Made by a program: the position numbers and the translations under genes
Shown here: positions 29,291-38,181 of the stretch, one piece after another
How positions within the stretch are numbered: the first letter of the stretch is position 1
Layout of the letters: each line of letters begins with the position of its first letter
Assembly: GCA_963704835.1 (NCBI GenBank)
Contig: CAVPHW010000020.1
Coordinates: forward strand, 434,001-498,000
Source: GCA-2746605 sp963704835
GTDB lineage: Bacteria; Bacteroidota; Ignavibacteria; Ignavibacteriales; Melioribacteraceae
Reading direction: 5' to 3'
DNA length: 64,000 nt
The notes under the pieces: model-generated
Seen by the model: the letters and a program-made list of their open reading frames with translations, nothing else
Told to the model about the DNA's origin: nothing
Databases searched by the model: none

Positions 29291-29614
29291 CTCTCACAGT
29301 TTGCGAGCAAACTGTGTTACAAGGTTTTTGTAGCTCAGATTGCTTGTCAATCTGAGAATGAAGAAAAAGTACTTTGGTTTTTATAATTTGTGCTAGTTCA
29401 ACTTAATTGAGGTGAACTTTCCTACATTGTCTTTGTAACTTGGATTGCTTGCAATCCGAGGGAAATGGTTTTTCACAGTTTGCGAGCAAACTGCGTTACA
29501 AGGTTTTTGTAGCTCAGATTGCTCGTCAATCTGAGAATGAAAAAGATCTTTGATTTTTACAGGTTTTTCACAATTTGCGCTTGTCCGCCGAGGTGGGAGC
29601 AAACTGTGCTACAA
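29291..29614. repeat. REPIN array upstream of the RAYT gene
   Basis: Two nearly identical composite units: A hairpin CACAGTTTGCGAGCAAACTG at 29295-29316 plus B hairpin CAGATTGCTTGTCAATCTG (29331-29357), and the same pair at 29472-29493 and 29509-29536. Single units sit at 29435-29461 (B-like) and 29567-29613 (A-like, carrying TTGTCCGCCGAGGTGG). Within each composite the A and B units face each other through TGTTACAA...TTGTAGCT heads. Confidence 0.88.
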
Positions 29615-29659
29615 AAGAAAATATATGTTTATTTTATTATAAAATATTAATTTTATTTT

Positions 29660-30253
29660 ATGAATTCTTTAACATTTCATAGAAGAAACCTTCCACATTA
29701 TTATCAACCAAATTCAACGTATTTTATTACTTTTCGAATAAAGGACTCTATTCCTTTAGACAAATTGCTACTGATAAATAATAAATATGAAGATATTCGC
29801 CTAAAAAATATAACTGATTCTGGTAAAATCAATCAGAATTATTTTATTGAGTATGATGATTTACTTCATAATTGCAACTTACAGTTATACTTACACAATA
29901 CTAATTTAGCGGAAATTGTTAAACATGAAATTCATAAAAATGATAATAAGGATTACAAGTTGATTTGTTACTCAATTATGCCAAATCATGTTCATTTAGT
30001 TTTTCATCTTTTGGAGAATTCAAAAGGAATTAGCACAATAATGCATTCCATAAAAAGAGTTTCGGCGTATCGAATAAATAAGTACTTAGGTAAAAACGGA
30101 AATTTTTGGCAGTCGGAAAGCTATGATCATATTGTTCGAGATAATGATGAATTAAACAAAATTATCGAATATACTTTGATGAATCCTGTTAAAGCTGGAA
30201 TTGTTGACGACTGGAAAGACTTTAAGCATTGTTATTTAGCAGATAATATGTGA
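29660..30253 (+). CDS. REP-associated tyrosine transposase (RAYT, Y1_Tnp)
   Basis: 197 residues. The N-terminal RRNLPHYYQPNSTYFITFR is typical of RAYTs. The HUH motif is NHVH at 109-112 (SIMPNHVHLVFHLL), with HSIKRVSAYRIN and NGNFWQSESYDH after it; the catalytic Tyr is probably Y155. C-terminal YTLMNPVKAGIVDDWKDFKH is conserved. RAYTs are single-copy, domesticated IS200-like enzymes that spread REP hairpins without moving themselves. Both flanks carry REPIN arrays of matching type, which fits. The frame is intact, and codon use is like its neighbours. Confidence 0.95.
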   Translation: MNSLTFHRRNLPHYYQPNSTYFITFRIKDSIPLDKLLLINNKYEDIRLKNITDSGKINQNYFIEYDDLLHNCNLQLYLHNTNLAEIVKHEIHKNDNKDYKLICYSIMPNHVHLVFHLLENSKGISTIMHSIKRVSAYRINKYLGKNGNFWQSESYDHIVRDNDELNKIIEYTLMNPVKAGIVDDWKDFKHCYLADNM

Positions 30254-30271
30254 ATTTTTCTGCTTTTTGCC

Positions 30272-30413
30272 TTTCACAGTTTGCGAGCAAACTGTGTTAC
30301 AAAATATTTGTATTTTAGATTGCTTACAGTCTGACACATACATGAGTTTTAGCGGTTTATGAACAAACAGTGCTACACGTTTTTGTAACTTAGATTGCTT
30401 GCAATCTGAGGAA
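30272..30413. repeat. REPIN array downstream of the RAYT gene
   Basis: A hairpin CACAGTTTGCGAGCAAACTG (about 30275-30296) with a degenerate B partner TAGATTGCTTACAGTCTGA at 30316-30335; then a degenerate A unit (30353-30376) with a B unit TGTAACTTAGATTGCTTGCA... at 30383-30411. The same order A then B is kept as in the upstream array. Confidence 0.82.
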
Positions 30414-30422
30414 ATGAAAACT

Positions 30423-31131
30423 CTAGATTATTATGTATGGTACAGATTTGAATATTACGAAAATTAAAGACAAGAAGACAAGAAGTGCTACAAAACTAAA
30501 GTTTTTTGATCCTGACTGCAGAAGCAATCCTTTATAAAGTATTATTAAACTCCAAATTATCATAATAACTTCAAGGAAAGAGACAATGTAAGCAGGAACT
30601 TCTTTAATTAAAAACGGAGAGGGATTGAAAATGAACCAATGTTTACCAAAAATTCCATATTCAATTGGTGTTAGATATAAAAAGTGAGAGAACAAGCGGT
30701 ATAAATGAATAAACCAATACTGAGAATGTATCTTTTAATCTTGTTTTGCCAAATTTTTTTAGAGTTAAATTTAAGAGAAACGAGAATAAAATAATAAAGA
30801 AAGAATAGATTCCAAATAATACTAATATGTTGTAAATAAAGCTTTTAGATTGTATTACTTCAAATTCATTATAGGACTGATAAAAGGCTGATAAAATTAT
30901 AAGTTTTATTGTTAAAAAGGAAAGCAAGAACAAATTAAAATTCTTATGTTCCGCATAAATTATATTTCTTAAAGCTTCTGTCGGACTTTCAAATAATTTC
31001 CATATTGTATTCCATAAATCAATATTTACGATATTTGCTCTAAAATAATGTTGGCAGTTTTTGCACTTTGTTGTGAATAATGGATTATTTTCGCCGCAAT
31101 TTGTGCAAATATGAAAGTTATTTTGTGTCAT
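30423..31131 (-). CDS. Zinc-ribbon YIP1-like membrane protein; one apparent frameshift
   Basis: About 235 residues after removing one base near 30692 (709 minus 1 is divisible by three). The N-terminus has a double-Cys zinc ribbon (HICTNCGENNPLFTTKCKNC), then a soluble linker (WKLFESPTEALRNI, a Yip1 hallmark) and four or five membrane segments. Yip1-domain proteins are membrane proteins of unclear function. It is downstream of the par genes and the DUF5683 gene with which it overlaps by four bases. Confidence 0.75.
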
Positions 31132-31640
31132 AATCTAATTTTCATTCTAAGTTCCGGTGTATGCGAAAAGGCATTTTCCCCAATGTAAAAATCAAATAAA
31201 TGGGCATCAACATAGGCATCTATGAAATTAAGGAAATATGTTAATCCTAAATAAACCGCAAATAAATCTCTATCATCCCTATAAAAATCTCGTGAACTTT
31301 TATAAATACTGTTCCCATTAGACGACTCAGTTAAACTAATGTTATATAAATTTTGGTAATATTTATAATTGTCGTTTCTATCAACCCACATATAAATAAA
31401 CCAAGCAGATACACCCCAAACAACCGGGATCTTCCAGTAAGATTCGTTGTAAAACTGTCCCCAACCCGGGAGCACCATACTCCTAAGCATTGCTCCAGTC
31501 GGTGATTTTGTCATAACGAATACAGAATCAAATTCATTTGCATCTAAATTGGAATTGGAGCTATCAATCTGACCAACTAGATTAACAGCCGAGAAAATTA
31601 ACAGGAAGGTTATATTAATAATTAGCTTTTTCAATAACAT
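31128..31640 (-). CDS. DUF5683 family membrane protein
   Basis: About 170 residues. A signal-like N-terminus (LLKKLIINITFLLIFSAVNLVG) precedes the DUF5683 core SMVLPGWGQFYNESYWK and VVWGVSAWFIYMWVDRN, common in Bacteroidota downstream of parAB. The function is unknown. ATG 31640 is chosen over the TTG at 31652; both overlap the end of parB. The consistent position next to par genes suggests shared expression, not necessarily shared function. Confidence 0.85.
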   Translation of the reverse strand: MLLKKLIINITFLLIFSAVNLVGQIDSSNSNLDANEFDSVFVMTKSPTGAMLRSMVLPGWGQFYNESYWKIPVVWGVSAWFIYMWVDRNDNYKYYQNLYNISLTESSNGNSIYKSSRDFYRDDRDLFAVYLGLTYFLNFIDAYVDAHLFDFYIGENAFSHTPELRMKIRL

Positions 31641-32562
31641 CAAAAAGTTCAAAAAGTCTGTCTAATTCATCATTTGAATAAAAATCTATTGTAATCTGAC
31701 CAGTACCGTTCTTTTTCTGCTTACAAATAACCTTTGTGCCAAAAATATTTCTTAGTTTATTCTCAATATCTTTTGTGGAAGTCACCTCTTGGCTGCTTCC
31801 TGAAACTTTTACTGTTTTTAGGTTTCTTTTTCCTTCAGTGATTTCCTTAACTAATTGTTCAACTTTTCTAACAGAAAGATTTTGACTAACTATTTTATCT
31901 AAAATTTTAAGCTGTAATTTACTATCATATAAATTGATTAGGGCTCTCGCATGTCCGGCAGAAATTTCTTGTTTAACTAAACTATCTTGAATTTGAGTCG
32001 GCAGTTTTAATAATCTTATAGCATTAGTTATAGTAGTTCTGTCTTTTCCAACTTTATCAGAAACTTGCTCCTGAGATAGATTGCACTCTTCAATTAGACG
32101 TTTGTAAGCATGAGCAATTTCAATTGGGTTTAGTTTTTCCCTCTGAATATTCTCAATCAATGCTAAAGCGAGCATCGCTTCTTTAGTTTCTACTAAAATT
32201 ATATATGCTGGAATTGTCTTTAGACCAATTTCTTTTACAGCTCTTAATCTACGTTCGCCTGAGATAAGTTCATATTTGTTATCGTTTGTTCTTCTAACGG
32301 TAATTGGCTGAATCAATCCATTTTGCAAAATAGATTTTTTTAATTCGTCTAAGGCATTAGGTTCAAAATTGGTTCTAGGCTGAAAAGGGTTTGGGAGAAT
32401 ACTATTTGTTTCAAGCTTCACTAAAATTTCATTTGATTTCCCATCATCGTTCCCCATTTCTGGATTAGAAACACTAACTCTTTCAGCTCTATTTATTGTT
32501 GAGGAAGAACTGATTAAAGCATCTAATCCTCTTCCTAAAGCATGTTTATTTTTATCGTTCAT
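31615..32562 (-). CDS. parB: Chromosome partitioning protein ParB
   Basis: 315 residues. The CTPase/N-terminal domain shows NPFQPRTNFEP and the arginine-rich ISGERRLRAVKEI; the helix-turn-helix follows at LSQEQVSDKVGKDRTTITNAIRLLKLP and the C-terminal dimer domain at the end. ParB loads at parS sites near the origin and recruits SMC. I saw no copy of the usual parS palindrome in the window. The ATG directly follows the parA stop. Confidence 0.96.
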   Translation of the reverse strand: MNDKNKHALGRGLDALISSSSTINRAERVSVSNPEMGNDDGKSNEILVKLETNSILPNPFQPRTNFEPNALDELKKSILQNGLIQPITVRRTNDNKYELISGERRLRAVKEIGLKTIPAYIILVETKEAMLALALIENIQREKLNPIEIAHAYKRLIEECNLSQEQVSDKVGKDRTTITNAIRLLKLPTQIQDSLVKQEISAGHARALINLYDSKLQLKILDKIVSQNLSVRKVEQLVKEITEGKRNLKTVKVSGSSQEVTSTKDIENKLRNIFGTKVICKQKKNGTGQITIDFYSNDELDRLFELFDVIEKANY

Positions 32563-33344
32563 TTAATTACTCAATGATTTATGGTTACATCTGCTAATCA
32601 CTTCAGATGCAAGTGAAATATAATTTTTTGCACCCATTGAAATTGCATCATATAAAATAACGGGTTTTGCATGACTTGGAGCTTCAGATATTTTAACATT
32701 TCTATGTATAATTGTGGTAAAAACCTTATCACCAAAATATTTTCTAACTTCTTCAACCACTTGATTAGATAGGTTGAGACGTTGATCGTACATTGTGAGC
32801 AAGTACTCCATTAATAGTTAATTCAGGATTTAATTGCTTCTTAACAATATTTATTGTGTTTAATAATTGTCCTAAACCTTCTAGAGCAAAATATTCACAT
32901 TGAACAGGAATTAAAACAGTTTCTGCAGCTGTAAGAGCGTTTAATGTTAGTAAACTTAGCGAAGGTGGACAATCAATAATAATAAAATCATAACTTATCA
33001 GTTATATCTTGAAGAGATTTTTTTAATAGTTTTTCCCGATTTTCAAAAGTTACAATTTCAATTTCAGCACCAACTAAATCAATATGTGAAGGCAGAATAT
33101 CTAAATTTGGCATGTAGGAATTTACAATAGAATCTTTAATTGTAGGTTGAACCAATAATTACATCATAAACCGAACTATTCACTATCATAAATTCCTAAT
33201 CCGTGAGTATGAATTTGCTTGGGGATCAATATCAATCAACAAAGTTTTATACTCTGCAGCAGCAATTGAAGCAGATAAATTTATTGCAGTTGATGTCTTA
33301 CCAACACCACCTTTTTGATTAGCAATAGCTATAATATTTGCCAT
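32563..33344 (-). CDS. parA: Chromosome partitioning ATPase ParA (Soj); five apparent single-base insertions
   Basis: Reads as a complete 258-residue ParA after removing five extra bases near 33209, 33185, 33144, 32992 and 32799 (782 minus 5 is divisible by three). Start ANIIAIANQKGGVGKTSTAI is the deviant Walker A; DYFIIIDCPPSLSLLTLN-like (DFIIIDCPPSLSLL) is Walker B; LLTMYDQRLNLSNQVVEEV and RNVKISEAPSHAKPVI are the C-terminal landmarks. ParA is needed for normal chromosome segregation and is intact at the residue level, so the breaks are more likely sequence errors than decay. Confidence 0.9.
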
Positions 33345-33413
33345 AAATTTCCAATTGAATAAATAAGTATAAAACTATTTTAAAATATTTAATGTACCGC
33401 TTAATTAGCAAAT

Positions 33414-34091
33414 TTACAATTCAATCTCTTCGCCAAATTTCATTACAATACATTTTTTGTTTAAGGCTTCAACCTTTCTATTAAACAATTCTGGATCAGA
33501 ATCAATAACTGACCAAGTATTATAATGTATAGGAATTGCGACTTTGGGATTTACAAATTCAACTGCTTTTACTGCATCATCAATTCCCATTGTAAAATTA
33601 TCACCAATCGGGAGCATCATATAATCAACATTATTCATCTCACCTATTAGTTTCATGTCATAAAACAATCCTGTATCTCCGGTGTGGTATAAAGTAATTC
33701 CATCAATTGTAATTAGCACTCCGGCTGGCTCACCAGCATAAGTTCCTTCAGGGGTTTGAGATCCATGGTGAGCTATTGTAAATTTCACTCTCCCAAATTC
33801 AAATTGGTGTGCTCCGCCAATATGCATATTATGTGCAGTAAAACCTTTTTCAGAACAATAATTTGCAAGTTCATTTACTGCAATAAAAGTTGGATTTGTC
33901 CGCTTAGCAATTTTAAATGAATCACCAATATGATCGCCGTGCGCATGTGTAAGAATAATATAGTCAGCATTTAATTCACTAGACTTTACTGGTGAAGTTG
34001 GGTTATCATCCAAAAACGGATCAATTAAAATAGAAATTCCATTGTTAGTAGTTATCTGACAAGCAGAATGTGAAAAATACCTTAATTTCAT
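33414..34091 (-). CDS. UPF0173 metal-dependent hydrolase (YtkL family)
   Basis: 225 residues, metallo-beta-lactamase fold. Metal ligands are in ILTHAHGDHIGDS, the later IAHHGSQTPEG and YHTGDTGLFYDM, and IPIHYNTW near the C-terminus. UPF0173 proteins are predicted metal-dependent hydrolases of unknown substrate. The frame is complete and starts with ATG. Confidence 0.93.
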   Translation of the reverse strand: MKLRYFSHSACQITTNNGISILIDPFLDDNPTSPVKSSELNADYIILTHAHGDHIGDSFKIAKRTNPTFIAVNELANYCSEKGFTAHNMHIGGAHQFEFGRVKFTIAHHGSQTPEGTYAGEPAGVLITIDGITLYHTGDTGLFYDMKLIGEMNNVDYMMLPIGDNFTMGIDDAVKAVEFVNPKVAIPIHYNTWSVIDSDPELFNRKVEALNKKCIVMKFGEEIEL

Positions 34092-34151
34092 TTTTTCACC
34101 TATAATTTATTGATGACAAAAATATACAAATAATTTAGAAATTGAGGAGCG

Positions 34152-34179
34152 AAAAAAAACCGCAGACTAATGTCTGCGG
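34152..34179 (-). terminator. Intrinsic terminator of the ALDH7 gene
   Basis: On the minus strand a perfect eight-base-pair stem CCGCAGAC/GTCTGCGG with loop ATTA is followed at once by eight T residues. It lies about 65 bases after the aldehyde dehydrogenase stop. Its stem matches the CGCAGACAA palindrome found inside the coding sequence at 27108-27127, so it may have been recruited from a REP-like element. Confidence 0.88.
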
Positions 34180-34242
34180 CTATAAAAAAACTTTTTAAAG
34201 TCATAGATCTTAGATAAATTTCAAACCCATAACTTTTTGAAT

Positions 34243-35776
34243 CTAGATATCAAACTTAATGCCTTGAGCAAGTGGCAAAGTTTTTCCATAATTTATTGTA
34301 TTTGTTTGTCTTCGCATATATGCTTTCCAGGCATCAGAACCAGATTCCCTTCCACCACCTGTCTCTTTTTCACCACCAAAAGCTCCACCAATCTCTGCCC
34401 CTGAAGTGCCAATATTAACATTTGCAATACCACAATCAGAACCTGAAGGAGAAAGGAATGATTCCGCTTCTTGAAGATTATTAGTGAAAATTGAAGATGA
34501 TAATCCTTGAACAACTCCATTGTTTAGTTCAATTGCATTTTCTACCGAACCTTTATACTGTATTAAATACAAAATTGGAGCAAAAGTTTCTTCCTGAACT
34601 ATTTTATAGTGATTTTTTGCTTCAACAATTGCAGGATTAACGTAACAATTTGATTCATAACCTTTTCCTGCAAGAACCTCACCACCATATAATATTTTTC
34701 CACCTTCTTTTTTCACCAATTCAAGAGCATTCGTGAAATCTGCAACAGCTGCTTTATCTATAAGTGGACCGACATGATTTTTAGAATCTAAAGGATCTCC
34801 AATTTTTAAACTTTTATACGCTTTTATAAGCGAAGCTTTTACATTGTCGTAAATACTTTCATGAATAATTAATCTTCTAGTTGATGTACAACGTTGACCT
34901 GCTGTTCCAACTGCTCCAAAAACAATTGCTGGTAGAGCAATTTTTAGATCGGTATTTTGGGAAATAATTATTGCATTATTACCGCCAAGTTCTAAAATAG
35001 CCCTTCCAAATCTTTTTGCAATAACTTCAGCTCCATGTCTACCTACATGTGTAGAACCAGTAATTGAAATAAGAGGAATCTTTCTATCGTTTAGAATTTG
35101 TTCACCTACACTTGAGCCTCTTCCAATTACTAAGGTGAATAAACCTTCGGGCAATTTATTTTCTTTAATAACTTCACCAATAATATTTTGAACAGCAATT
35201 GCGCAAAGCGGAACTTTTGAAGATGGTTTCCATAAATTGGTATCACCACAAACAGTAGCGATCATAGCATTCCAAGCCCAAACTGCCACCGGAAAATTAA
35301 ATGCTGAAATCGTTCCAACAACTCCTAACGGATGATACTGATCATACATTCTGTGACTAGGTCTTTCTGATTGCATTGTAAAACCATATAACTGGCGTGA
35401 TTGACCAACAGCAAAATCGCAAATATCAATCATCTCTTGAACTTCTCCAAGACCTTCCTGTAATGATTTCCCCATTTCATAAGAAACTAACTGCCCTAAA
35501 GGATTTTTATATTTTCTTAATTTATCTCCAATTTGTCTAACTACTTCTCCCCTTGCCGGAGCTGGAACATTTCTCCATTCAATGAAAGCTTTATGTGCAA
35601 TCTCTGCAACCTTTATTATAATCTTCAACTGAAGATTGATAAACCGAAGCAATAAACTTTCCATCAGTTGGCGAATAAATTTTTAGTTCCCCTTGATTTT
35701 TTGTTTTTAACCAATTTAATCCGGTTGATGCTCCGAAGTTTTGTTTTTTAACCCCAAGTTTTTTCAAGAATTCCAT
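34243..35776 (-). CDS. ALDH7-type aldehyde dehydrogenase (alpha-aminoadipic semialdehyde dehydrogenase-like); one apparent frameshift
   Basis: 510 residues after removal of one base near 35611 (1534 minus 1 is divisible by three). ATG 35776 has an AGGA ribosome site. Features of the ALDH7/antiquitin family: FNFPVAVWAWNAMIATVCGD, catalytic Glu in RAILELGGNNAIII, catalytic Cys in GTAGQRCTSTRRL and C-terminal FGGEKETGGGRESGSD. Members oxidise alpha-aminoadipic semialdehyde (piperideine-6-carboxylate) to alpha-aminoadipate, the substrate that LysX attaches to LysW in the operon 1.2 kb away. Substrate assignment is by family resemblance only. Confidence 0.85.
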
Positions 35777-35918
35777 CTTAATATTCCTCATTATTTTAAA
35801 TTTTTGCTTAAAGAAAGTTAACAATATTTTTTGAGATTAATTGTTATCTCTTTTTGAAATAAACATAAAATATTCTATTTTATTTACTCACTAAAATTAA
35901 GGGTATCACTACTTGCAG

Positions 35919-35941
35919 ATACGGCTCCCATGGAGCCGTAT
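35919..35941 (+). promoter_or_regulatory. Perfect hairpin in the rsmI leader
   Basis: ATACGGCTCC-CAT-GGAGCCGTAT is a ten-base-pair perfect stem with a three-base loop, followed by TTCTTTTC and then the rsmI ATG ten bases later. No Shine-Dalgarno sequence is visible between hairpin and ATG. It could be an attenuator or a structure that exposes the start site; it could also be a mobile hairpin. Confidence 0.6.
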
Positions 35942-35951
35942 TCTTTTCAAT

Positions 35952-36635
35952 ATGAAATTTGGAAAATTATATATTGTAGCAACGCCAATTGGTAATTTAG
36001 AGGATATCACATTTCGTGCAGTTGATACCTTAAAAAATGTTGATTTCATAATTTGCGAAGATACAAGAAATACTAAAAAACTTTTAGATAAGTATTCTAT
36101 AGTAAAAGAAATGATTTCGTTTAATGTTCAATCAGAAGTGAAAAAGATAGATTTTGTTTTGAGTAGAGTATTAGCTGGAGAAAATTGCGCACTCGTTTCT
36201 GATGCAGGAACTCCGAGTATCTCCGACCCAGGAGTAAGAATTGTTAATGCCGCATTAAAGAAGGATATTATGGTTTCCGGAATTCCAGGTGCAAATGCTG
36301 CAATATTAGCCTTGAGTATCTCAGGATTACCAACTGACTCTTTTGTGTTCGAGGGATTTCTTCCGCAAAAAAAAGGACGACAAAAGAAACTGAGCCAATT
36401 ATCTGAAGAAGGAAGAACTATAGTTCTTTATGAATCAACCTACAGAATTGAAAAATTGCTGATTGAATTGAACAAATATATGCCTAATAGATATGTAGTT
36501 ATACAGCGTGAGTTAACAAAAATGTTTGAAGAAACATGGAAAGGTTTTCCACAAGAAATCTTAGATGAACTGCCTCAAAAAATTATCAAGGGAGAATTTG
36601 TTGTTATTATTTCTCCATTAGATTGGGAAAATTGA
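35952..36635 (+). CDS. rsmI: 16S rRNA (cytidine-1402 2'-O)-methyltransferase
   Basis: 227 residues, tetrapyrrole methylase fold. LYIVATPIGNLEDITFRAV at the N-terminus, CEDTRNTKKLL, LVSDAGTPSISDPG and VIQRELTKMFEE are the RsmI signatures. It methylates the ribose of C1402 in 16S rRNA. ATG 35952 is chosen over an upstream TTG because homologues begin right at this point and the sequence between is a hairpin. It is separated from lysW by 138 bases, so it is probably a separate unit. Confidence 0.95.
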   Translation: MKFGKLYIVATPIGNLEDITFRAVDTLKNVDFIICEDTRNTKKLLDKYSIVKEMISFNVQSEVKKIDFVLSRVLAGENCALVSDAGTPSISDPGVRIVNAALKKDIMVSGIPGANAAILALSISGLPTDSFVFEGFLPQKKGRQKKLSQLSEEGRTIVLYESTYRIEKLLIELNKYMPNRYVVIQRELTKMFEETWKGFPQEILDELPQKIIKGEFVVIISPLDWEN

Positions 36636-36698
36636 ATATTGATACAGTTTTCTATTGATATTATTAAAAATAATTTATTATAATTCTAATACTAAAAT

Positions 36699-36741
36699 CG
36701 GGTGATTGTTATTTGAAATAATTGTGAATAACTTTTCACCG
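36699..36741 (+). promoter_or_regulatory. Stem-loop in the lysW leader
   Basis: CGGGTGA pairs with TCACCG and, after small bulges, GTTATT pairs with AATAAC, leaving a loop of about 13 bases. The structure ends 32 bases before the lysW ATG. It does not match a lysine riboswitch, which is much longer. It is a candidate leader regulator of the lysine operon or the terminator of rsmI, although the T-run after it is weak. Confidence 0.45.
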
Positions 36742-36773
36742 TTTATTTAACTTGAATAATAAGGAAAAATAAA

Positions 36774-36938
36774 ATGTCTGAATGTCCAATTTGTGGTGCA
36801 GAAATAAAACTAGCTAAAGGCACTGTAAAAGGCGAATTAATTGAGTGCGATGATTGTGGTGTTGAACTTGAAGTAATAAGTGTAAATCCTACAATAATCT
36901 CAGAGGCTCCACAAGAAGAAGAAGACTGGGGAGAATAA
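36774..36938 (+). CDS. lysW: Lysine biosynthesis amino-group carrier protein LysW
   Basis: 54 residues, the right length for LysW. Two Cys pairs bind zinc (C4-P-I-C7 and C25-D-D-C28), and the acidic C-terminus ends EEEDWGE, which matches the invariant EDWGE tail. The gamma-carboxyl of the last Glu (E54) accepts the alpha-amino group of alpha-aminoadipate, protecting it during the next steps. AAGGA precedes the ATG at a good distance. Its stop is followed at once by the homocitrate synthase start. Confidence 0.96.
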   Translation: MSECPICGAEIKLAKGTVKGELIECDDCGVELEVISVNPTIISEAPQEEEDWGE

Positions 36939-36939
36939 T

Positions 36940-38109
36940 TTGCTCCAAATTCTGGATACAACACTTAGAGAAGGTGAGCAAACTCCGGGTGTTTATTTTG
37001 ATCGTCATATCAAGCTTGCTATTGCCAGGATGTTGGACGAGATTGGTATTAATATAATTGAAACAGGGCACCCTGCTGTTACACAAGAAATTTATGATTC
37101 AGTAAAAACTATTGCTGGAAGTAAATTTAATGCTATTATAGGTGCCCATTCTAGATCTATTAAAAGTGATGTAGATCTTGCTCTAGAGTGTGGCGTAGAT
37201 TTTTTAGGAATCTTTTATTGTGTTTCAGATGAGAGATTAGATACTGTATTCAACAAAGACCTAAATAGTGCAATTGATCAAATAACTTCTGTAATTTCTT
37301 TTGCTAAGGCGACTAACCCAAATTTATTAATTCGATACACCCCTGAAGATACTGTTCGGTCACAATTTGAAAACGTACTTGCCGTTTCTAAATCGGCTGT
37401 TATAGCTGGCGCAGATATAATTTCTGTTGCAGATACTACAGGCTTTATGGTTCCTGGTACTGATCGGAGTATGTTTGACTACATTTCTAAATTAAAGAAA
37501 GAATTAGCGGAAAGTAATTTATTCCCTAAAATTGCTGTTCATTGTCATAACGATAGAGGCTTTGCTCTAGCCAATGCCCTCGACGCTTACAGAGCAGGGG
37601 CAGAAATTATTGATGCTTCCGTTCTTGGAATTGGAGAAAGAGCTGGTATTGTTGATTTGGCTCAATTACTAGTTGTGCTAACTGCTGATTATAATTTTAA
37701 TAATTGGAATCTTAAAAAACTTGAAGAGCTTTACCAATTTGTAAGTAAACATTCTGGTATCCCAATCCCAGTCCACTTTCCTGTCATGGGCAAAAATGCT
37801 TTTACTCATTGCGCTGGTGTTCATACACATGCTGCATCGGTAAATCCAACTCATTATGAAAGCTTAAATCCAGATCTGTTGGGAAAAGAACGTCATTTCT
37901 CACTTGATCATATGTCGGGTATTGCCTCATTAAAATATGCGTTAAAATTATTGAACATTTCTAATATTGATATAGATATTCAAAATGCTGTTTTACAAGA
38001 AGTTAAATCCCTTGGGAAAAGGGGTAAAGTAGTAGAACTAAATGAACTTCCTCATATTGTTGAATTCACAAAGCAAAATATTAAACACAATCAGTTGAAG
38101 ACTAAGTAA
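36940..38109 (+). CDS. hcs: Homocitrate synthase
   Basis: 389 residues of the DRE-TIM metallolyase family: LDTTLREGEQTPGVYF at the N-terminus, the metal-binding HCHNDRGFALANALDA, ASVLGIGERAG, and GVHTHAASVNPTHYE further on. It joins acetyl-CoA and 2-oxoglutarate to homocitrate, the first step of the alpha-aminoadipate route. Isopropylmalate or citramalate synthases share the fold, but the place between lysW and lysX argues strongly for homocitrate. The TTG start has its ribosome site (GGGGAG) inside the end of lysW, so the two are coupled. Confidence 0.9.
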   Translation: MLQILDTTLREGEQTPGVYFDRHIKLAIARMLDEIGINIIETGHPAVTQEIYDSVKTIAGSKFNAIIGAHSRSIKSDVDLALECGVDFLGIFYCVSDERLDTVFNKDLNSAIDQITSVISFAKATNPNLLIRYTPEDTVRSQFENVLAVSKSAVIAGADIISVADTTGFMVPGTDRSMFDYISKLKKELAESNLFPKIAVHCHNDRGFALANALDAYRAGAEIIDASVLGIGERAGIVDLAQLLVVLTADYNFNNWNLKKLEELYQFVSKHSGIPIPVHFPVMGKNAFTHCAGVHTHAASVNPTHYESLNPDLLGKERHFSLDHMSGIASLKYALKLLNISNIDIDIQNAVLQEVKSLGKRGKVVELNELPHIVEFTKQNIKHNQLKTK

Positions 38110-38181
38110 ATTATTATTTAGTCCTTACACTTTTATTCCATAAATTAGAAATTATATAGTATAAAAGAAGGATACAAATAA

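Noticed and set aside
29291..30413. Regular repeats around 29-30 kb as a CRISPR array
   Set aside because: The repeats are palindromic hairpins of two kinds with uneven spacing and no cas genes; a RAYT gene sits among them.
32563..33344. Programmed +1 frameshifting or translational bypass in parA and other genes
   Set aside because: The sites share no slippery sequence or downstream structure, vary in base, and are too many per gene; insertion errors are simpler.
31615..33344. Replication origin or parS site near parAB
   Set aside because: No dnaA, DnaA-box cluster or copy of the usual parS palindrome is seen.
36636..36773. Lysine riboswitch before lysW
   Set aside because: The gap is 138 bases with one short hairpin; the lysine riboswitch needs about 170 bases and a five-way junction.
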